A stretch of 16,337 nucleotides of DNA from Dunaliella salina (Eukaryota; Chlorophyta; Chlorophyceae; Chlamydomonadales; Dunaliellaceae). The notes under the pieces were generated by a model. It worked only from the letters and a program-made list of their open reading frames with translations. It ran no database searches and was not told the DNA's origin. The translations under genes and the position numbers were made by a program. Shown piece after piece: positions 15,442-16,337 of this stretch (the stretch's first letter is position 1; each line of letters begins with the position of its first letter). The DNA lies in NCBI GenBank assembly GCA_002284615.2, contig MU069485.1, forward strand, positions 134,745 through 151,081, read 5' to 3'.

Positions 15442-16042
15442 TAGGTGGGCCCAAACCTGTGACACTTAAGTTTGGTATTAAAATGTAGGTCTGTTGCACT
15501 AGGGTTGAACTGTCCCAGACTGGGGCCCATATGCCTAATCAGCCACGGCGTTAACTCCAGTTTTGGACCACCAAATCTCCATTCCTGACCGTCCACTGGA
15601 CCAAATCGAATGATGTCTAGTAATTTGGAGTCCTTGTACCAAAAGAACACCCTTGCAAAAAAATGGAGTAAAAAGGCCCAGTGGTTGGTGAGATACAGAA
15701 TTTCAGCCATTTCCCTAACAGCAATTGCAGCACAGGGGGTGCCAAAAAGGACAAATTCAGACCTCCTCCTCCTATTTTTCAATGTGCAGGATGTAAGCAT
15801 TACATGTGAGGGTTATAAATACAAATTTTGGATGGTCCTAGGGTGGAGCTGTGGGCCTTTTTTTGGTTGATCTGAGGCCAGGAGAATGATCTGGGAACTT
15901 CCAATTGTCATTTAGTGTTGGTAAACATACATGATATTTCATGAAACAAAAAATGGTTGGCATGGTTAGATTTGAGAAAAAAGGTGGCAGAGATCATATC
16001 CAGCATCCCGAGAAGTTGTCCAACTCTGAGAAAACATGATCA
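15442..16042 (+). repeat. R1 repeat, copy C
   Basis: Near full-length relative of 9855-10466. Shared blocks in order: CCTAATCAGCC, TCTCCAT..CTGACC, AATTTGGAGTCCTTGTA, AAAAAAATGGAGTAAAAAGG, CCCAGTGGTTGGTGAGATAC, AGAATTTCAGCCATTTCCCT, GGTGCCAAAAAGGACAAATT, TGCAGGAT.TAAGCAT, GGGTGGAGCTGTGGGCC, TGATCTGAGGCCAGGAGAAT and TGG.TGGCATGGTTAGATTTG. The left part (15442-15535) also aligns with copy B but less well with A. It lies within the presumed intron just downstream of the hydratase exon. Confidence 0.88.
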
Positions 16043-16158
16043 TAACTCAGTAGACATAATATATATTACAAAGTAAATATGTCAAAAAAGTGCAGATCAA
16101 GGGCCCCAATATTCTTGAAGGGCCGTCCCATTCTGAGGTTTTGTCCTTAGCTCCTTAC
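16043..16158 (-). other. start of intron downstream of the hydratase exon
   Basis: On the minus strand the intron begins GTAAGGAGCTAAGG directly after the exon codon AAG. No further exon of this gene was recognised at lower coordinates. Confidence 0.6.
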
Positions 16159-16290
16159 CTTGGAGTAGTAGGCATCCTCAAGCAACATGCCTGTATTGCT
16201 GTCTGTGTCCATCCCATGGTTAATGGCAGCCTTGGCCATTCTAAGGGACAGAGGAGCCGATTTGACGATGTCCTTGGCCAGCTCCAAGGC

Positions 16291-16291
<1 letters not shown>
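16159..16291 (-). CDS. enoyl-CoA hydratase/isomerase family protein, one internal exon
   Basis: A 133-nt exon: acceptor CACACACAG before 16291, donor AAG|GTAAGG at 16159-16153. It begins with the third base of a codon and ends on a complete codon. The 44 codons include ALELAKDIVKSAPLSL, LRMAKAAINHGMDTD and GMLLEDAYYSK. This is the C-terminal helical segment of crotonase-fold hydratases, most like mitochondrial AUH/methylglutaconyl-CoA hydratase-type members. There the pattern LA..I...P.A.R.AK.AIN.G...D...G...E...Y precedes the final RLEG..AF.EKR block. The segment helps form the trimer/hexamer and covers the CoA site; the catalytic Glu residues lie in earlier exons, outside the window. Which family member this is (fatty-acid oxidation or leucine breakdown) cannot be decided from this exon alone. 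Confidence 0.85.

Positions 16292-16337
<46 letters not shown>
16292..16337 (-). repeat. (GT)n microsatellite serving as intron end / 3' splice site
   Basis: At least 45 nt of TG repeat (16293-16337) running off the window. On the coding minus strand this is (CA)n, and its last unit forms the acceptor CACACACAG immediately before the hydratase exon. There is no ordinary polypyrimidine tract within the visible 45 nt. Confidence 0.95.

Noticed and set aside
15441..15800. 119-codon minus-strand open frame in R1 copy C
   Set aside because: The corresponding frame in copies A and B is interrupted by stops and not conserved, so it is probably chance within a repeat.

Overview
This is eukaryotic nuclear DNA, probably from a green alga (Chlorophyta, perhaps a Dunaliella- or Chlamydomonas-like volvocalean). 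The supports are a GT-AG bounded exon of a nuclear metabolic gene, retrotransposon reverse transcriptases that resemble, from memory, chlorophyte LINE proteins, long CA/GT microsatellites, frequent TGCATGCA words and TGTAA-containing retroelement 3' ends. The genus is a guess. Base composition is intermediate, and nothing bacterial or organellar was seen.

Layout. 1-58 is an (AC)29 microsatellite. 264-2290 on + holds a possible spliced gene fragment, supported only by splice signals and open frames; it is full of short tandem duplications. 2300-6770 is mostly non-coding, with short dispersed repeats, a C-rich/G4 tract and two hairpins. 6778-7474 is a complete hAT-type DNA transposon with terminal inverted repeats and an exact 8-bp target duplication; it carries a broken BED zinc-finger start of a transposase. 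7659-12126 is a nest of retroelement remains: a 53-bp LINE tail (8-bp duplication), a SINE-like insert on the minus strand (19-bp duplication), a decayed LINE with reverse transcriptase interrupted by other repeats, a fragment of a second retroelement with a CCHC knuckle and restriction-like endonuclease that is itself split by a 612-bp insertion, and two more 5'-truncated LINE ends (11-bp and 12-bp duplications). 12127-16158 is non-coding, with a 38-bp tandem repeat and two more copies of the repeat found at 9855-10466 (family R1). 16159-16291 on the minus strand is one 133-nt exon of an enoyl-CoA hydratase/isomerase family gene. Its 3' splice site is formed directly by the (CA)n/(GT)n microsatellite that ends the window.

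How it fits together. The only confidently functional gene piece is the hydratase exon. No following exon was recognised to its left (downstream on the minus strand), so the transposon-rich sequence may lie inside a very long intron of that gene or between genes. Because target duplications are visible, several insertions can be put in relative order. No novel defence or metabolic system was found; the interest is in the nested mobile elements, two unclassified repeat families (R1, R2), a candidate SINE and the microsatellite splice acceptor.
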